Assembly: GCA_963825585.1 (NCBI GenBank)
Contig: CAWGTX010000001.1
Location: 434,001 to 498,000, forward strand
Length of the DNA: 64,000 bases
Direction: 5' to 3'
Origin: JAOUGY01 sp963825585
GTDB lineage: Bacteria; Actinomycetota; Acidimicrobiia; Spongiisociales; ZC4RG35
The position numbers and the translations under genes are program-made. Below the pieces are notes generated by a model. That model searched no databases. It was not told the origin of the DNA and worked only from the letters and a program-made list of their open reading frames with translations. Shown one piece after another: positions 24,565-32,854 of this stretch (position 1 is the stretch's first letter; each line of letters opens with the position of its first letter).

Positions 24565-25362
24565 TCAGCCGCCCTTCGGGGCGTCCGGATCCGCTTCGGC
24601 TTGGGTGAGCAGTTCGGCGAGCCGGGCTGCATCGGACCGGGCTGTTTCAGCTCGTCGGGCGGCGGATGTGGCTTCGGTCCTGGCCCTCCTGGCGCGGCGC
24701 TCGGCCATCTCGGCCTCATCGGAGGCGCGTTGAGCGTCCGATACCGCCACCACGGCGCGCTCGTGCGCCAGCTGGGTTTTGGATCGGAGTGCCTCCAGCC
24801 TGCGCCGGGCGGCTTCCTCTGCCTTCGATGCCTTGGCGGGCTGGGGAGGCTGGGGAGGCTGGGGTTGGAAACCGGCAGAGAACAGGTCGAATCCGGACGG
24901 CTCCAGGTCGTGGGTGAGTCGGCCGGCGGCCAGCATGGCCCGGCCCTCGGTCGAGGCGGCTCCTGAACGGAGCGTGGTGAGAATCCGGTCCCGGACCTGG
25001 GCGGTGATCGACGGCAGCAACCGCCGGACGGCTTTGTCGAGGCGGGCAAGGGCCTCGGCCTCCTGCGCTCGTGCCTCGGCGTAGCCGCCGGTGGCGCCAC
25101 CGGTCATCGCCGCCCGCTGCACGGCTTCGAGTCGCTCGCCGGCTCCTGTGAGAGCGGCGAGGTCCTCGGCGGCGGTGCGGGCGAGCTGGTTCACGACCCA
25201 CACCGACAGGCCCGGTTTGCGCTGGGCGGCCATCGCCGCCGCCTCGCTGTGGGCGCCTTCCGCCTTGAGTCGACGCACGATGTCGCCCCGTACCTCGACG
25301 AACCGATCGAGTGGTGCTGCGAACAGTTCGTCCAGGTGAGACTCGGCCCCATTGTCGGTCAC
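24565..25362 (-). CDS. Coiled-coil-rich hypothetical protein
   Basis: About 265 residues from the GTG at 25362, which overlaps the upstream DUF4287 gene by 4 bp (GTGA). The N-terminal half is helical (LDELFAAPLDRFVEVRGDIV, AAQRKPGLSVWVVNQLARTA, AALTGAGERLEAVQRAAMTG). A short PQPPQPPQPAK linker follows, then a long Ala/Arg/Glu coiled coil to the end (EEAARRRLEALRSKTQLAHE, EMAERRARRARTEATSAARR). The composition explains the long shadow frames on the other strand. It resembles actinobacterial hypothetical proteins paired with DUF4287, but I know of no function. Translational coupling to the DUF4287 gene suggests the two products act together. Confidence 0.75.
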   Translation of the reverse strand: MTDNGAESHLDELFAAPLDRFVEVRGDIVRRLKAEGAHSEAAAMAAQRKPGLSVWVVNQLARTAAEDLAALTGAGERLEAVQRAAMTGGATGGYAEARAQEAEALARLDKAVRRLLPSITAQVRDRILTTLRSGAASTEGRAMLAAGRLTHDLEPSGFDLFSAGFQPQPPQPPQPAKASKAEEAARRRLEALRSKTQLAHERAVVAVSDAQRASDEAEMAERRARRARTEATSAARRAETARSDAARLAELLTQAEADPDAPKGG

Positions 25363-25589
25363 CGTGGCTCCTCGTTGAGTGTGTGGGCGACGAGTGCGTT
25401 GGCGTGACCGTGTCCCATGCCGAACTCGTGCTCGAGCCAGTCGACCAACTGCATGTGCTTGTCGAGCGGGCTCGACCGGATGAGCTCCTTCCACTCGGCG
25501 ATCGGCCGGCCGTACTTGGTCTCGATAGAGGGGAAGTATGAGGCCGGTCCTTTCACCGGTGTGGATTGGCCGCCGGAGGGGTCTTGCAT
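25359..25589 (-). CDS. DUF4287-domain small protein
   Basis: A ~76-residue protein from ATG 25589, chosen because AGGAGG lies 7 bases upstream. Two Met codons further upstream are possible. The sequence has ASYFPSIETKYGRPIAEWKE, then LDKHMQLVDWLEHEFGMGHG and HANALVAHTLNEE, a clear DUF4287 pattern (S.E...GR....W......L..WLK...G.GHG.AN.LV). Function unknown, and members are often found alone or next to START/AHSA1 proteins. Its stop overlaps the start of the coiled-coil gene. Confidence 0.9.
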   Translation of the reverse strand: MQDPSGGQSTPVKGPASYFPSIETKYGRPIAEWKELIRSSPLDKHMQLVDWLEHEFGMGHGHANALVAHTLNEEPR

Positions 25590-25913
25590 TTCTGGGCCTC
25601 CTGGTGGTGTGTCCGACATGGGCACGTGCGATGGTCAGTCAGTCAACATGCCGGCGCCGCCACAATGCAAACACTGCCTTCGGGTCGAAATGGCGTGTTG
25701 GCTCGTTTGCTCGTTTGGCCGCTCCGGTCATTGTGCCTCGGCCGTCGGTCGGGCGGTCGGCGGCGAGTTCCACGGAACGGTGCACGTCGGGAGGGTGTGC
25801 TGCTTCATCGGTCGAACGACAGCAACGGTTCGCACGTCCGAGCGATACCGGCCACCGGCCCTAGCCATTCGGTGGCGGAGTCGTATGGTCGAGGTCGAAA
25901 GGCAAGTTGGATC
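25590..25913. other. Intergenic region upstream of the radical SAM pair
   Basis: About 320 bp between divergent genes. It holds one doubled octamer, GCTCGTTT-GCTCGTTT (25701-25716), of the short-unit repeat type. I see no ORF with family resemblance (the frame open from 25566 into the radical SAM gene is Arg/Ser-rich) and no clear -10/-35 pair. Confidence 0.5.
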
Positions 25914-27116
25914 ATGACCCGGCGCTTCGGGATCCTCTTCGAAGAACGTGACCCGCCACCGACGGCCGGCGAGGTGGCCGGCTGGTACGCCTCGCCCCCG
26001 GGACTGTACCTGCACATCCCCTTCTGCCGAACCATCTGCCCGTTCTGCCCCTACAACAAGGTGCCGTACGAGTCTGGACGGGTGGCGAACTACTTCGACG
26101 GCCTCGATCGGGAGGTGTCGATGTATCTCGGTGCAATCGGTGGCCCATTCCCTTCGCTGTACGTGGGCGGCGGAACCCCGACCCTGTGTCTGCCACGCCT
26201 GGCGCCGTTGCTGGAGCGGCTGCCGATCACCGGGGAGAGGGCGATCGAAGTGCTGCCGGGCCACATGACGCCCGACGGGGCTCGGCGGATCTCCGATCTG
26301 GGGTTCGACTTCGTGAGCCTCGGCGTCCAGTCTTTTCATCGTGAGGTGCTGCGCCGTCTCCGCCGACCCGGGTCCCCCGATCAGAATCGAGCGGCGCTCG
26401 AGGCAGCGGTCGGGCGGTTCCGATGTGTCGACGTCGACCTGATCTTCGATGCCGCCTATGACGACCCGCGTATCCTCATGGACGACCTGAACACCTGCTT
26501 CGATTTCGGCGTCGACCAGGTGTCGACCTACCCGCTGATGCGCTTCGGGTACACGCCATTCGGGACGGGGCGGCACGACCGCCGCGCGGAGCACGAACTG
26601 CTCCACGAGGCGACCACACTGGCCGAGTCGCGCGGCTACCAACGGCGGTCCGTGTGGACGTTCAACCGGGTCGGAGCGCAGACGTACACCTCCATCACGC
26701 GCCCCTACTTCCTGGGCATGGGGGCCGGGGCGGCATCTTTCTCGGGAGCGAGGTTCGTGGTGAACCACTTCGGACTGGAGCAGTACCAGGATGCCGTTGC
26801 GGTGGGTCGGCTACCGATCGCCCGTCTGGCGCATCTTCCGGGGCCGGCGGCCGCGGCCTACCGGTCGTTCTGGCAGGCATACACCGGGGCGGTCCCCATC
26901 CACGGCCATGATCCGCTGCTCGACCACCCTGTGTCGGTCGTCCTGCGCCGGCTCTCGCAGTTCGTGGGCTGGTCCGAGCGGTGCGACGGAGCCCTCGTGC
27001 TGTCCGAGTCCGGATATGACCGCTACCACGACCTGGAACGCTGGGTCACGTACCGGCTCATCGAACCGCTGTGGAGCGAAATGATGGCCGAACACACGGC
27101 GGGCGGACTGCGATGA
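25914..27116 (+). CDS. Radical SAM protein, HemN/HemW-like
   Basis: A 400-residue radical SAM enzyme. The cluster motif is C38-x3-C42-x2-C45 in LYLHIPFCRTICPFCPYNKV, as in coproporphyrinogen III oxidase-like proteins, followed by LYVGGGTPTLCLPRLAPLLE (GGGTP box), AIEVLPGHMTPDGARRISDL, DFVSLGVQSFHREVLRRLRR and VDVDLIFDAAYDDPRILMDD. The HemN-type C-terminal region is divergent, with a GMGAGAASFSGARFVVNHFG block. ATG 25914 has only a weak RBS. It ends in an ATGA overlap with a second radical SAM gene. No haem-synthesis neighbours are visible, so it is probably not HemN itself. The substrate is unknown. Confidence 0.87.
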   Translation: MTRRFGILFEERDPPPTAGEVAGWYASPPGLYLHIPFCRTICPFCPYNKVPYESGRVANYFDGLDREVSMYLGAIGGPFPSLYVGGGTPTLCLPRLAPLLERLPITGERAIEVLPGHMTPDGARRISDLGFDFVSLGVQSFHREVLRRLRRPGSPDQNRAALEAAVGRFRCVDVDLIFDAAYDDPRILMDDLNTCFDFGVDQVSTYPLMRFGYTPFGTGRHDRRAEHELLHEATTLAESRGYQRRSVWTFNRVGAQTYTSITRPYFLGMGAGAASFSGARFVVNHFGLEQYQDAVAVGRLPIARLAHLPGPAAAAYRSFWQAYTGAVPIHGHDPLLDHPVSVVLRRLSQFVGWSERCDGALVLSESGYDRYHDLERWVTYRLIEPLWSEMMAEHTAGGLR

Positions 27117-28036
27117 CTGTTGTGGGCGAACGACGGCGGACGGTGCGATCGCCCCGGCGGGCGATGATCCGTCACTACATCCGCTTCATGTGGCGCTTCG
27201 TCGTGCTTCGCAGGATCGATCCGCTGATCTACGGGATCGCCGTGACCGACCGCTGCAACCTTCACTGCCAGGGCTGCACCGTGGCGAACACCGGTCGACC
27301 TTCGATGATGTGGCCGGCGTTGGAGAAGGCGATGAACGATGCGTACGACAGGGGATTCCGCGAGCTGTACTTCAGTGGGGGGGAGCCGACGTTGTGGCAC
27401 GACGGCGAAGTGACCCTCGACGACGCGATCGAGGTGGCCCGCTGCATCGGGTTCTTCCACGTCCACGTGTACACGAACGGGACCCATGGGATTCCTCGGG
27501 GTGCTGACACGGTGTGGGTGTCGATGGACGGGCTGCCGGAGACGTTCCGCCTCCGCCGGGGCGACTTCTTCGACCAGGTTGCGCGCACCGTCCGCGACAG
27601 TGGCCATCCTCGGGTGGCGTTGATCTATGTCATCGACCGCGACACGGCTTCGGGCATCAGACCGTTCCTCGAGTGGGTGCGTGACTCGGAGTTCCCGGTG
27701 GTGGGCGTGATGTTCTACTTCCACACCCCGTACTACGGTCGGGATCGGCTCTACCTCGATCGATCAGAGCGCGCTCTGCTCATCGACGAACTACTCAGCT
27801 GTATTCGGGCCGGGCTTCCGGTGATCAACTCCCGCGCCGGGCTGCGGGCACTGCGGTCGGGGCATTGGGTTCGGCGGATGCCGATTGCCTCGGTGCTCGA
27901 TGTCGACGGTGAGTCAGTGTGTTGTCGGGCATCCGATGAGACCTGTGAGGACTGCGGGTACGCGGCCTGCACCGAGCTCACAGAACTCCAGAACCTGCGG
28001 CCCACCGCCGTGCGGGGCATGTTTCGATACTGGTGA
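27113..28036 (+). CDS. Radical SAM protein with Cys-rich C-terminus
   Basis: A 307-residue radical SAM enzyme starting at the ATG overlapping the previous stop (ATGA). The N-terminus is basic with a hydrophobic stretch (RHYIRFMWRFVVLRRIDPLI), then GIAVTDRCNLHCQGCTVANT with C48-x3-C52-x2-C55, ELYFSGGEPTLWHDGEVTLD, HVHVYTNGTHGIPRGADTVW and VSMDGLPETFRLRRG. This resembles the HpnH/MoaA-like group. The C-terminus has GESVCCRASDETCEDCGYAA and AC, six Cys that could hold an auxiliary Fe-S cluster as in SPASM/Twitch proteins. Tight coupling to the HemN-like gene suggests a two-enzyme system. I know of no named pathway with this pair. Confidence 0.87.
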   Translation: MTVVGERRRTVRSPRRAMIRHYIRFMWRFVVLRRIDPLIYGIAVTDRCNLHCQGCTVANTGRPSMMWPALEKAMNDAYDRGFRELYFSGGEPTLWHDGEVTLDDAIEVARCIGFFHVHVYTNGTHGIPRGADTVWVSMDGLPETFRLRRGDFFDQVARTVRDSGHPRVALIYVIDRDTASGIRPFLEWVRDSEFPVVGVMFYFHTPYYGRDRLYLDRSERALLIDELLSCIRAGLPVINSRAGLRALRSGHWVRRMPIASVLDVDGESVCCRASDETCEDCGYAACTELTELQNLRPTAVRGMFRYW

Positions 28037-28055
28037 CTCGCGATCGACGCTTCGC

Positions 28056-28421
28056 TCAGGGCGAAGCCGGTTCATCCAGTCTGACCACGAGGGTCCGGAT
28101 CAGGTCTTCGAGCAGGTCGACCGGGAGCGGGTCGCGATAGAGGAAACGAACCGTGTCCTTGGCGGTTCGATGTGGCGCCAGCCTGGTCTCGAGTGTGTGA
28201 TCCAAGACGGGGATCGGATAGAGGCCCACGTGGTTCTTCCATGCTCCCATGTACACCAGGTACCGGCCGCCCACCAGGAACACCGGCATCTGATAGCGGA
28301 CCGTCTCGGTGAGGTCCGGAGCGACCGCGTGGATGATGCGGCGGACGTTCCGTGCCACCGTCTGCGCCCGGTCCGGCAGGGCGTCCAGGTACTCGTCCAC
28401 TGTCGTCGTGCTCGTCGTCAT
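28056..28421 (-). CDS. DUF1801 (YdhG-like) domain protein
   Basis: A 121-residue protein: TVDEYLDALPDRAQTVARNV, then APDLTETVRYQMPVFLVGGR, then YLVYMGAWKNHVGLYPIPVL and DLLEDLIRTLVVRL. This is the DUF1801 fold shared with frataxin-like iron chaperones and with many uncharacterised actinobacterial proteins. It differs from the 13417 copy, with little identity outside the motif positions, so it is not a recent duplicate. It is convergent with the second radical SAM gene, with 19 bp between stops. Confidence 0.87.
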   Translation of the reverse strand: MTTSTTTVDEYLDALPDRAQTVARNVRRIIHAVAPDLTETVRYQMPVFLVGGRYLVYMGAWKNHVGLYPIPVLDHTLETRLAPHRTAKDTVRFLYRDPLPVDLLEDLIRTLVVRLDEPASP

Positions 28422-28583
28422 CCCCGGATCCTTTCGGGCCTTTAGTCAACCTATCGGTTGATCATACATGCGGACGACGTTGTGCGGCGGGGAGCGTTCG
28501 GCCGTCATTTACGGCTGAACGGGAATTCGCCCCGACCTGGGAGAGTTCTGGAGTATCCGACGTCCGAATCCCGGAAGGAACCC

Positions 28584-29243
28584 ATGAGTCAGCCCATCAA
28601 GCTCGACATCTGGTCCGACATCGTGTGCCCGTGGTGCTACATCGGCAAGCGGCGGATGGAGGCGGGTCTGGCCGGCTTTTCCTCCTCGGTGCCGGGCGCC
28701 CCAGCCGTCGAGATCGAGTACCACAGCTTCCAGCTCTCGCCGGACATGCCCGGGGATTTCGAGGGAAGCGCTGTCGAATACCTGGCGCGCCACAAGGGAA
28801 TCCCGGAGTCACAGGCCCGGCAGATGCAGGACCACGTGATCGGTCTCGCAGCTGATGAAGGCCTCGCCTATGACTTCGACCGGCTTCGCCCCGCCAATAC
28901 GTCGGCCGCCCACCAGGTGCTCCACCTGGCCAAGGACCGGTCGGTGCAGACGACGGTGAAGGAACGACTCATGGCCGCCCACTTCATCGAGGGCCGCCAC
29001 GTCGGTCAGCCCGAGGAGCTCGCCGAGCTCGGGGCGGAGTCCGGACTGGAAGCGGAGGAGATCCTAGGGGTGCTCGCGCGGGGCACATACCGCGAAGCCG
29101 TCGAAGAGGACCGCCGAACGGCGTCCCGGATAGGCATCAACGGTGTGCCATTCTTCGTGATCGACGGTCGCTACGGCATCTCGGGTGCCCAGCCGGCCGA
29201 CGTGTTCGTACAGGTGTTGTCGGATATCGCCGCTGAGCGTTGA
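28584..29243 (+). CDS. DsbA-family FrnE-like oxidoreductase
   Basis: A 219-residue thioredoxin-fold protein. The active site is IWSDIVCPWCYIGKRRMEAG (CPWC), then EIEYHSFQLSPDMPG, the helical insertion (GLAADEGLAYDFDRLRPANT, AAHQVLHLAKDR) and the cis-Pro segment GINGVPFFVIDGRYGISGAQ. This is the FrnE/2-hydroxychromene-2-carboxylate isomerase-like subgroup of cytoplasmic DsbA proteins, which act in thiol-disulfide exchange or polyketide maturation. ATG 28584 follows GGAAGGAA. It has no signal peptide, so it works in the cytoplasm. It is a single gene, and a heptamer-repeat element starts 7 bp after the stop. Confidence 0.93.
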   Translation: MSQPIKLDIWSDIVCPWCYIGKRRMEAGLAGFSSSVPGAPAVEIEYHSFQLSPDMPGDFEGSAVEYLARHKGIPESQARQMQDHVIGLAADEGLAYDFDRLRPANTSAAHQVLHLAKDRSVQTTVKERLMAAHFIEGRHVGQPEELAELGAESGLEAEEILGVLARGTYREAVEEDRRTASRIGINGVPFFVIDGRYGISGAQPADVFVQVLSDIAAER

Positions 29244-29249
29244 TGGAGC

Positions 29250-29361
29250 AGCTGCCAGCTTCCAGCTGCCAGCAAGAAGCGCTCCAACGTGTTGCGTGTT
29301 GCGTCGGACGTCGGACGTTCCGAGCCAGCTGCCAGCCAGAATGACTCGTCGCTCGTCGCTC
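29250..29361. repeat. Composite heptamer-repeat element
   Basis: Four different period-7 arrays follow each other: AGCTGCC/AGCTTCC/AGCTGCC (29250-29270), GTGTTGC twice (29289-29302), GTCGGAC twice (29303-29316) and GTCGCTC twice (29348-29361), with the core CCAGAATGACTCG (29336-29348) before the last. It lies between the convergent frnE-like and ilvD-like stops. Read in reverse, it shares the order GAACGTCCGAC, CAACACG units, GCGC-TTCT, GCTGGCA units with the element at 33.5 kb. Confidence 0.85.
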
Positions 29362-29363
29362 GC

Positions 29364-31076
29364 TCAATGTGACTCGCGTCCGACGTCGGAGCCGCTCGAG
29401 CCGATGAGGAAGTCGAGGTCGGCTCCCAGGTGGGCTTGTTGGACGTGATCGATGTAGAGCCGGCTCCAGCCTCGGGTTGGGGTGGCCTGAGCGGCGGTGG
29501 TGTTTGGTGATGGGGTCCTGGCAACGAGCTCGTCGTCGGGCACGTCGAGGTGCAGGCGGCGTTGAGCGACGTCGAGCTCGATCCAGTCACCGTTCTGCAC
29601 CAGGGCCAGTGGTCCGCCGGCTGCCGATTCGGGCGACACGTGAAGCACCACCGTTCCGAAGGCGGTCCCGCTCATGCGCCCGTCGCAGATCCGGACCATG
29701 TCCCGCACTCCCTCTTCCAGCAGTTTCTGGGGGAGTGCCATGTTGGCCACCTCGGGCATGCCGGGATATCCCTTGGGGCCGCACCCGCGAAGCACCAGCA
29801 CCGAGTCGGCGTTCACGTCGAGGGCTGGGTCGTCGATGCGGGCACGGAAGTCCTCGACCGAGTCGAACACCACCGCCGGGCCCCGGTGGTTCATCAGCTC
29901 GGGCGTGGCTGCCGCCGGTTTGATGAGGGCGCCGTCGGGAGCGAGATTGCCGTACAGCACGGCGATGCCGGCCGCGGGCAACAACGGTGTCGAACGCACC
30001 CGGATCACTTCCGGGTCCCAGATCGCGGCGGTGTCGAGATAGTCGACGAGGGGTCGTCCGGTCACTGTGAGAGCGGTGGGGTCGAGGAGGTCCTTCACCT
30101 CCTTCAGGACGGCCAGCAGGCCTCCCGCTCGATGGAGGTCGTCCATCAGGAAACGTCCGGCAGGTTGCAGGTCCACCAGCAGTGGGACGCTCGAGCCGGT
30201 GGCGTCCATGTCGTCGAGCGTGAGGTCGATGCCGAGTCGTCCGGCGATCGCCAGCAGGTGCACCACGGCGTTGGAAGAGCCGCCGATGGCAGCGAGGGCC
30301 ACGATGGCATTGAGGAACGACCCTCGTGTGAAGATGCTGCTCGGTCGGCGGTCCGCCTCGACCATCTCCACAGCCAAACGTCCGGTGGCGTGGGACGCTT
30401 CCAGCAGCCGGGCGTCGGTGGCCGGGGTGCCGGCAGTGCCCGGGAGCGTGCCACCGAGCACTTCGGCCAACAGACCCATGGTGGAGGCTGTGCCCATGGT
30501 GTTGCAGTGGCCCTTGCTCGAGATCATGGCCGACTCCGAGCGGAGGAAATCCTCCCGGTCGATCGTCCCGGCTCTGGTCTCCTCGCTCAGCTTCCAGACA
30601 TCCGTGCCGCAGCCGAGTGGTACGCCACGGAACGTGCCCGTGATCATGGGGCCGCCCGGTACCACCACCGCCGGAAGGTCCACCGATGCCGCCGCCATCA
30701 GCAGCGACGGAATCGTCTTGTCGCAGCCGCCGAGCAGCACCACCCCGTCGATCGGATTGGCGCGAAGCATCTCTTCGGTGGCCATTGCCGCCATGTTCCG
30801 CCAGAGCATGGCCGTCGGTCGCACCTGGGTCTCTCCCAGCGAGACGACGGGCAGGTTGAGTGGAACGCCACCTGCCTCCCACACGCCCTGCTCGACCGAC
30901 TCGGCCACCTCGTTCAGATGGGCGTTGCAGGGTGTCAGGTCGGAGGCGGTGTTGGCGATGGCGATGTGGGGGCGGCCGTCGAAGGAGTGTGCCGGCAATC
31001 CGCGCCGCATCCATGCCCGGTGGATGTAGGCGTCGCGGCCGTCGCCGCCGTACCACTGTGCACTGCGCCGCGACAT
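29364..31076 (-). CDS. IlvD/EDD-family dehydratase (sugar-acid type)
   Basis: A 570-residue Fe-S dehydratase. Visible motifs are IAIANTASDLTPCNAHLNEV (first cluster Cys), VVLLGGCDKTIPSLLMAAAS (second), SKGHCNTMGTASTMGLLAEV (third), GGSSNAVVHLLAIA and RICDGRMSGTAFGTVVLHVS. The ending (TPTRGWSRLYIDHVQQAHLG, ADLDFLIGSSG) is typical of the pentonate/hexonate dehydratase branch such as L-arabinonate and D-xylonate dehydratases rather than of the valine-pathway IlvD. It would need a [2Fe-2S] or [4Fe-4S] cluster and Mg2+. No sugar dehydrogenase or aldolase genes lie next to it, so its pathway is not shown by context. Confidence 0.9.
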   Translation of the reverse strand: MSRRSAQWYGGDGRDAYIHRAWMRRGLPAHSFDGRPHIAIANTASDLTPCNAHLNEVAESVEQGVWEAGGVPLNLPVVSLGETQVRPTAMLWRNMAAMATEEMLRANPIDGVVLLGGCDKTIPSLLMAAASVDLPAVVVPGGPMITGTFRGVPLGCGTDVWKLSEETRAGTIDREDFLRSESAMISSKGHCNTMGTASTMGLLAEVLGGTLPGTAGTPATDARLLEASHATGRLAVEMVEADRRPSSIFTRGSFLNAIVALAAIGGSSNAVVHLLAIAGRLGIDLTLDDMDATGSSVPLLVDLQPAGRFLMDDLHRAGGLLAVLKEVKDLLDPTALTVTGRPLVDYLDTAAIWDPEVIRVRSTPLLPAAGIAVLYGNLAPDGALIKPAAATPELMNHRGPAVVFDSVEDFRARIDDPALDVNADSVLVLRGCGPKGYPGMPEVANMALPQKLLEEGVRDMVRICDGRMSGTAFGTVVLHVSPESAAGGPLALVQNGDWIELDVAQRRLHLDVPDDELVARTPSPNTTAAQATPTRGWSRLYIDHVQQAHLGADLDFLIGSSGSDVGRESH

Positions 31077-31212
31077 GGGGTTCCTCTCTCGTGCTGATCG
31101 AATGGTGGGGTCGACGTAACGCTACCCGGCGGGCTTGCCGGACTCGGGCGTCAGCACATTTGGTGGGGCTCACCGGCTTGCAGCAGGGCTCGATAGCCGT
31201 CATGATCGACCG

Positions 31213-31875
31213 ATGGATGGCCCGCATGATCTCGGAGGCGCCCATGGGTTCGGCCCGGTTGCGATCGAACCGAACGAACCGGTGTTTCACCATGAGTGGG
31301 AGCGTCGGGTGTTCGGAGCCTTCTTCTCGACCTGGGGTGTCATCACCAATCTCGATCAGGTGCGCCATGCTCGGGAGCGGATCGAGCCGGTCCGTTACCT
31401 GGCCGCTTCGTATTACGAGCGGTGGGTCGAGTCGCTCGAGATGATCCTCGTCGAGAGTGGATCGGTCACCCGTGCAGAGCTCGAGTCAGCCCAGCTGGAG
31501 GCGGTCGACGGCCTGCCGTCGAATCCCGACCCCGCCAGGGTCGAGGCGGCCATGCGGCTCCTGTTCGAGGGTGGGTCCGGCGCTCGTCCCATCGATCGCC
31601 CAGCGCGATTCGCGGTCGGTGCGACCGTCCGAACCATGGTGACACACACGCCCGGCCACACCCGGCTACCGAGGTACGCCCGCGGACGATCAGGATCGGT
31701 GATCGCGGTCCGCGGGGGGTTCCTGCTGCCAGACGCCGGTGCGGCGGGTCACGAGCTCGTCGAGCATCTCTACACAGTCCGATTCGACGGGGTCGAGTTG
31801 TGGGGCCCGGACGCAGAACCAAACACCACGGTCGCCATCGACCTGTGGGAGAGCTACCTGGAGGAGCAGCGATGA
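31213..31875 (+). CDS. nthB: Nitrile hydratase beta subunit
   Basis: A 220-residue beta chain. The start MDGPHDLGGAHGFGPVAIEP at ATG 31213 is the classical beta-subunit N-terminus, followed by FHHEWERRVFGAFFSTWGVI, YYERWVESLEMILVESG and the C-terminal SH3-like domain (ARFAVGATVRTMVTHTPGHT, RLPRYARGRSGSVIAVRGGF, YTVRFDGVELWGPDAEPNTT, IDLWESYLEEQR). It forms the alpha-beta heterodimer that turns nitriles into amides at the metal centre held by the alpha chain. The beta gene comes first, overlapping alpha by ATGA, an order common in cobalt-type systems. The frame is open further upstream, but the family start is unambiguous. Confidence 0.95.
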   Translation: MDGPHDLGGAHGFGPVAIEPNEPVFHHEWERRVFGAFFSTWGVITNLDQVRHARERIEPVRYLAASYYERWVESLEMILVESGSVTRAELESAQLEAVDGLPSNPDPARVEAAMRLLFEGGSGARPIDRPARFAVGATVRTMVTHTPGHTRLPRYARGRSGSVIAVRGGFLLPDAGAAGHELVEHLYTVRFDGVELWGPDAEPNTTVAIDLWESYLEEQR

Positions 31876-32477
31876 CAGGTGGGACCGCCGACGGAGGACA
31901 TGCCTCGAATGAAGAGCTCGCTCGCCGGGTACGAGCGATCGAATCGCTCCTGCTGGAGAAGGGCATCCTCGCGGACGGGCTGGTCGATCGGGTCGCCAAG
32001 GCCTACGAGGAGGACATCGGCCCCATGAACGGCGCCCGGGTCGTGGCGCGCGCCTGGGTCGACACCGGGTTCAGGGAGCGGCTGATGAACGACGGAACCT
32101 CCGCTATCGCGGAGATGGGGATCGGTGGGTTGGAAGCAGACCACCTCGTCGTGGTCGAGAACGGCTCAGCTGTGCACAACGTCGTGGTCTGCACGCTGTG
32201 CTCGTGCTACCCCTGGCCGCTTCTCGGCCTTCCGCCTACCTGGTACAAGTCCGCAGCCTATCGGTCGAGGGTTGTCTACGAGCCTCGGGCGGTGCTTGCC
32301 GAGTTCGGGGTCTTCCTGTCTGACGATGTGGAGGTCAGGGTGTGGGATTCCAGCTCGGACCTGCGGTACATGGTGCTGCCCGAGCGTCCCGAGGGAACCG
32401 AGGGCTGGGACGAGGACCGCCTGGCCTCGATCGTGTCCCGTGATGCGATGGTCGGCGTGGCCAAGGTGGCGGTGTGA
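31872..32477 (+). CDS. nthA: Nitrile hydratase alpha subunit, cobalt type
   Basis: A 201-residue alpha chain with the metal-binding motif VVVCTLCSCYPWPLLGLPPT. Cys107, Cys110 and Cys112 form the CTLCSC claw, and the Thr after the first Cys marks the low-spin Co(III) type (iron enzymes have CSLCSC). Two of the Cys are expected to be oxidised to sulfinic and sulfenic acid. Other family blocks are RVRAIESLLLEKGILADGLV, DIGPMNGARVVARAWVDTGF, YKSAAYRSRVVYEPRAVLAE and SDDVEVRVWDSSSDLRYMVL. It overlaps beta by 4 bp and the activator by 4 bp, so the three genes are translationally coupled. No amidase gene is in the window, so the amide product is handled elsewhere. Confidence 0.96.
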   Translation: MTGGTADGGHASNEELARRVRAIESLLLEKGILADGLVDRVAKAYEEDIGPMNGARVVARAWVDTGFRERLMNDGTSAIAEMGIGGLEADHLVVVENGSAVHNVVVCTLCSCYPWPLLGLPPTWYKSAAYRSRVVYEPRAVLAEFGVFLSDDVEVRVWDSSSDLRYMVLPERPEGTEGWDEDRLASIVSRDAMVGVAKVAV

Positions 32478-32854
32478 CCATCCGGCCGGATCTTTCCGCC
32501 CACGTCGATGCGCTCACCGGCGATGCCGCACTTCCCAGATCCAACGGAGAGTTCGTCTTCGACCAGCCGTGGGAGGCGCGGGCGTTCTCGCTGGCGGTGG
32601 CGCTGTGCGAAGCGGGCAGGTACGAGTGGAACTGGTTCCGGGACCGACTGATCGACGCCGTGGCGGCGGCCGGGTCCGACGACGGCTCGCGCTACTACGC
32701 GGCTTGGATGGCTGCGCTCGAGTCCGTGGTGGTCGACGGCGGGCTGCTCGATCGTTCCGAGATCCTCGACCGCATCGAGGTGCTACGACGAGAGGACTCA
32801 CACGCCGGAGACGACCGCGATCATGGTCACACTCACGACCACGAAGGTCATTGA
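32474..32854 (+). CDS. Nitrile hydratase accessory protein (activator) with His-rich tail
   Basis: A 126-residue protein of the nitrile hydratase accessory/P14K family: LTGDAALPRSNGEFVFDQPW, then EARAFSLAVALCEAGRYEWN, FRDRLIDAV and YYAAWMAALESVVVDGGLLD. In cobalt systems this small protein resembles a second beta N-domain and helps insert and oxidise the metal site by self-subunit swapping. The C-terminus here is DRDHGHTHDHEGH, a His-rich tail that could hold cobalt for delivery. It starts at a GTG overlapping the alpha stop (GTGA). Its stop overlaps the end of the convergent methyltransferase gene by 7 bp. Confidence 0.92.
   Translation: MTIRPDLSAHVDALTGDAALPRSNGEFVFDQPWEARAFSLAVALCEAGRYEWNWFRDRLIDAVAAAGSDDGSRYYAAWMAALESVVVDGGLLDRSEILDRIEVLRREDSHAGDDRDHGHTHDHEGH

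Noticed and set aside
24423..25100. N-terminal extension of the decarboxylase frame
   Set aside because: It overlaps the coiled-coil gene in another frame and has only Pro/Arg/Ser-rich text. Homologues start near ATG 24422.
29587..31368. 593-residue minus-strand frame across the ilvD-like gene and the nitrile hydratase start
   Set aside because: It is a shifted-frame shadow of the dehydratase gene with Arg/His/Gly-rich text.
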